Shown here: positions 60,778 through 64,000 of the stretch, in pieces
Layout: the number at the start of each line of letters is the position of its first letter
How positions within the stretch are numbered: the first letter of the stretch is position 1
NCBI RefSeq assembly: GCF_032854445.1
Contig: NC_088304.1
Location: 31,691,732 to 31,755,731, forward strand
Source of the DNA: Liolophura sinensis
Lineage: Eukaryota > Mollusca > Polyplacophora > Chitonida > Chitonidae
Direction of reading: 5' to 3'
DNA: 64,000 nucleotides
Program-made: the position numbers and the translations under genes
The notes under the pieces: model-generated
Seen by the model: only the letters and a program-made list of their open reading frames with translations
What the model was told of the DNA's origin: nothing
Database searches by the model: none

Positions 60778-61394
60778 AGCCCCAAACCAAGCTGGACGTT
60801 CCTACCCGTAACGCCCAGCATCGGTCATATAGACTTCCACGCGGACAATTTCACTAAAACAAAACAGACTCAGCCCAACCTTTTTTGCTAGGCCTATCCA
60901 CTGATTCCCTAAAACGCCCGAAATGTTATATGTCAAAGCCAGCATTGGTAAACCATCTTTCATCAGTAATCCAGCCGTTTAAACTTCCGAATTGTTTATG
61001 TTTTTTTCATTTTCGTCCAGGGTGATGGGCCACGAAAATTTCGTCCTACCAAACGTTATCTTTAAGAATAGCATGCACTGTAAACAGAATGTTGGGTGGG
61101 ATAAAATTTGCTCGGCCCATCATCCTGCACGAAGGTGAAAAAAAAAAAAATCAAAACACGGCGGACGTTGATATGAGTCTTCCGATTCGAAATTTTAAAC
61201 GGCTGGATTACTGTTGACAGATGGTTTACCAGTGCTAACTTTGACATGTCACATTTCGGGCGTTTTAGGGAATCGGTGGATAGCAAAAATAAGGTAGGGT
61301 TCCAGCGCTTTTTTTTTTTTTAGTGAAATTGGCCGCGTGGAAGTCAACAGGAGATGGGCGTTACGGTAGGAACGTCCAGCTTAGCTTTGGGCTA
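60778..61394. repeat. 617-bp imperfect palindrome upstream of AACS
   Basis: Left arm from 60778 (AGCCCCAAACCAAGCTGGAC) pairs with right arm ending at 61394 (GTCCAGCTTAGCTTTGGGCT). Pairing continues inward through CCGTTTAAA / TTTAAACGG, GGTGATGGGCC / GGCCCATCATCC, to a loop of about 30 bases at 61057-61087. TA flanks both ends. A foldback MITE or a local inverted duplication. Confidence 0.88.
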
Positions 61395-62061
61395 TCCTAC
61401 ATGCATTATATGCAATTAGCTCTTGGATGCTCTTCATTTTCTTATGTAGAATACCTCATTTGGATCATTTTGCGCTTGTTAATGAGAAATGTGGCCAACA
61501 CATTTATTAAATTTATCTGAGGTGAAATAAAGCGATGGGCCGGAAATATTAATCAACGGTACCCGCAAATATGCACGAGCTGTTCATGTAGCCTATACCA
61601 TGTTTAGATCTACAAGTATCTGAGGCTGTCTTCATCTAAGGTGCGGCCTACTTTTGTTAATTTGTTCAATGAGGTTTTCCTAAATTGAACACAAGGTAAA
61701 ATCTATGTATAAAATATTCTGTTGATGCATTGATGAATGATGAGTGGAACCGCCAAGGGCTGGAGTCGAACACATGGCGTTGTGTTTTCATGAGCATAAT
61801 AATAACAATGCTCTAATCCAATGCGCTTACTTGTTAGGCTACATATTATCATGTAGGTTTTATAAAGTAGAATATTTCTGTAGAATTTAATCTGAATAAC
61901 AGAGACAGAATAAAAAAATAAAACATCTTTTATTTGGGTTGATTGTCATCCATGTATAAGATTGGTCGTACAGACACGTTTTGGACTTTTAAAGTCAAAC
62001 TGTCCAAGCTTTATATGGTCAAAAGCCTATGTATATGGTATTGGAATAGGATTTGTAATAC
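61395..62061. other. Unassigned region upstream of AACS
   Basis: AT-rich, no repeat family or exon recognised. Short open frames only. Confidence 0.4.
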
Positions 62062-62309
62062 TTTTATTTATTTATTTGATTTGTGTTTTACGCCGTACTC
62101 AAGAACGACGGCGGTAAATATATTACGGTGGGAGGAAACCGGGCAGAGCACGGGTGAAAACCCACGACCATCCGCAGGTTGATACCCACGCATTATCGGA
62201 GACGAAGTCAGCATGACCTGGGCCTGAACTTACATCGACCGTATTCGTCACAGGTTCCTGGGTCATTGTGCTTCGCTGGCACGCTAACAACCTCGGCCAC
62301 GGAGGCCTT
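62062..62309 (-). mobile_element. SINE family A, near full length
   Basis: Tail TTTATTTATTTATTTGATTT, GCCGTACTCAAGAACGACGG (short deletion), and head TCGGCCACGGAGGCC. Confidence 0.9.
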
Positions 62310-62651
62310 CCGTGAATACTTTTAAATATTGATTACTGCATGTGTACATTTATATCATATCCTCATAAAAATAAGCTACACTTCCAAAAAAGTAAATAAA
62401 TAGAAATAAGTTATAATAATAATAAAATAGCAGAAAGTCTCTTGTCTGAAATATGCTAGAATGCATTATGTTATTACAACAAAATACTATGTTCATATTC
62501 AACATAATATCTTGGTTGGTTCAATTAACACAATGTTGAAGTTGAAATCTCAAAATAGGAGTGTTATAGGCCTATTTGACAAATTACTGGCTATCTGATG
62601 AAATGACAGAATACACGTACATTCTAGCACAACTCTGACAACTTAATTTCT

Positions 62652-62916
62652 GTTAGTGGCTCAGTCAGTTAGCGCGTTAGCGCAGCGTAATGACCCAGGA
62701 GTCTCTCACCAATGCGCTGTGAGTTCAAGTCCAGCTCATGCTGGCTTCCTCTCCGGCCGTACGTAGGAAGCTCTGTCAGCAACCTGCGGATGGTCGTGAG
62801 TTTCCCCCGGGCTCTGCCTGGTTTTCTCCCACCATAATGCTGGGCCGCCGTCGTATAAGTGAAATATTCTTGAGTACGGCGTAAAACACCAATCAAATAA
62901 ATAGATAAATAAATAA
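62652..62916 (+). mobile_element. SINE family A, near full length, plus orientation
   Basis: Reads 5' to 3': tRNA-like head with A-box-like TGGCTCAGTCAGTTAGCG and B-box-like GAGTTCAAGTCC, body, then GTCGTATAAGTGAAATATTC, TTGAGTACGGCGTAAAACAC and a tail of AAATA units. Confidence 0.93.
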
Positions 62917-64000
62917 TCTCTGTTAAATTTAACAGATTTTCTTTTTAAAGTTGCATGGGTGTTGTGTAAACTCAGGCCGTAACAAGTTGGTTCAACATTG
63001 TCAAGGTTTTGAGACAAATGGTCGCTATTTTGTTTTGGTGATTCCCTCGGTGCCTCGTATAAATCGTGCGAGAACGTTGATTTCGAGAGCAGAAATGCAA
63101 GTTTATCACAAGTTTCTAGCGAAGTTTACAAAAAGGACGCATATATATATGTGTGTGTGTGTATGCTAGGTGTTTAACGTTATACTCAGCCATTTTTTAG
63201 TCATATGACGACGAGAAGTCGTCAGGCGTGTGTACATATATTGTATCTTCTTTTGGTAGAGGGAGTCCAATCCGCCAAAGTGCTGCCTCCACTGAAGTAT
63301 CATGGCAAAGACACTACAGATGACACCCCACCCACTCACATGGCCAACCAGTCCTGTTTCCATGCTCTAACCTTTCACTGTTGAGTGACTTGCGAAGCAG
63401 CAATAATTAACTATCATTTTTAAAGTCTTTGGTTAATGACCCTACCCGGGTTTGATCCCGCTTAAAAACAGAAAGGAATGACATATAGTGTTTATTAAAC
63501 AATTTAATGTGTAAGGTGACACCGGTTTTATTTTGTGTGATAAAAAAATCAAAAAAAAAAATGATTAAAAATAAAATTGAAAATCAGTCTTTTCATTTTG
63601 CCTATAATATTAATGTTTTATATAATTGTTGCTGCTTTTTACGGTTTTCCGTTTACCTAAATATGTTCACATTTATCCCAACTTTGGTGATTTTTCAGTT
63701 TAATTTTTAGACCCTCCGCCTTCATTGAAAAATAAAATTCATCCTGTCCCTCAAACAAAACTTTTAATTGTTTTTAATCGATTTTTGCCTGTGCTGCATG
63801 AACTTTAAACAAAGTGAACAGGCATGGTCGAAGACGAGTCGCAAATATACATATCTATAGGTAGAAGAAGTTGTCTCCCATCGATTGAAGTACACGAAGC
63901 GAGGATGCGAATGTGTTGTGAAACGATATGAATAATGTACATAGCACTTAATTTATATCCAGTGGGATGGAAAATTTGTGTTTGTATTTGAGTGAAATAT
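62917..64000. other. Unassigned right end of window
   Basis: Contains the family B-related SINE (63164-63462) and a short TA/TG microsatellite at 63142-63162. A stretch at 63650-63790 resembles 39400-39490 in AACS intron 5 (TGGTGATTTTTCAGTTT, CCTCAAACAAAACTTTTAATT). No gene recognised. Confidence 0.4.
63164..63462 (-). mobile_element. SINE family B-related copy
   Basis: Shares AGTCATATGACGACGAGAAG with the copy at 31.8 kb, followed by a distinct body (CCACCCACTCACATGG, CCAACCAGTCCTG, TTTTTAAAGTCTTTGG) and ending at the B-box-like GGGTTTGATCCC. Confidence 0.75.

Noticed and set aside
62652-62735. tRNA gene
   Set aside because: The tRNA-like boxes belong to the head of a SINE with the usual body and tail; the cloverleaf is not maintained.

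Overview
This is animal nuclear DNA: AT-rich, intron-rich, and full of tRNA-derived SINEs and minisatellites. The SINE tail (A/T-rich, with a conserved block ending in ACGCCGTACTCAAGAA read on the + strand) and a second SINE type containing GTCATATGACGACGA recall families I associate with molluscs and other lophotrochozoans. A marine mollusc or close relative is my best guess, but the species cannot be fixed from sequence alone.

Two protein-coding genes are supported, both on the minus strand, head to tail. (1) An acetoacetyl-CoA synthetase gene (AACS) runs from an ATG at 60359 to a TGA at 20919 in 18 coding exons. All exon phases fit together to give a predicted 666-residue enzyme, if three single-base deletions in exons 12, 13 and 14 are read as errors or lesions. 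(2) An XRCC1 N-terminal-domain protein resembling XNDC1 runs from 16512 to 977 in at least nine coding exons. It has an N-terminal XRCC1-type beta-sandwich, a basic low-complexity middle, and two C-terminal C2HC fingers with the spacing of UBZ4 ubiquitin-binding fingers.

Layout: 1-976 is downstream of the XNDC1-like gene. 977-16512 holds that gene, with SINEs, a TIR element and an inverted repeat in its introns. 16513-20918 is intergenic sequence plus the probable AACS 3' UTR. 20919-60359 is AACS. 60360-64000 is the AACS 5' region, a 617-bp palindrome, SINEs and otherwise unassigned sequence.

The most striking feature is that about half of the 39-kb AACS gene is tandem-repeat array. Six major arrays (units about 97, 117, 62, 85, 60 and 72 bp) sit in its introns. 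Several grew out of the gene's own exon-intron junctions: the 97-bp array repeats the 3' end of exon 16 with its splice donor, the 85-bp array repeats the splice acceptor and first 30 bases of exon 5, the 62-bp array starts at the donor of exon 9, exon 10 has one long decayed copy plus several acceptor copies, and the donor of exon 12 is in a short repeat. Dozens of authentic-looking splice sites therefore lie beside the real ones. The long open frames in the 72-bp and 60-bp arrays (up to 1088 codons) arise only because the unit lengths are multiples of three; they are not genes. Three large inverted repeats lie close to the 5' ends of the two genes.
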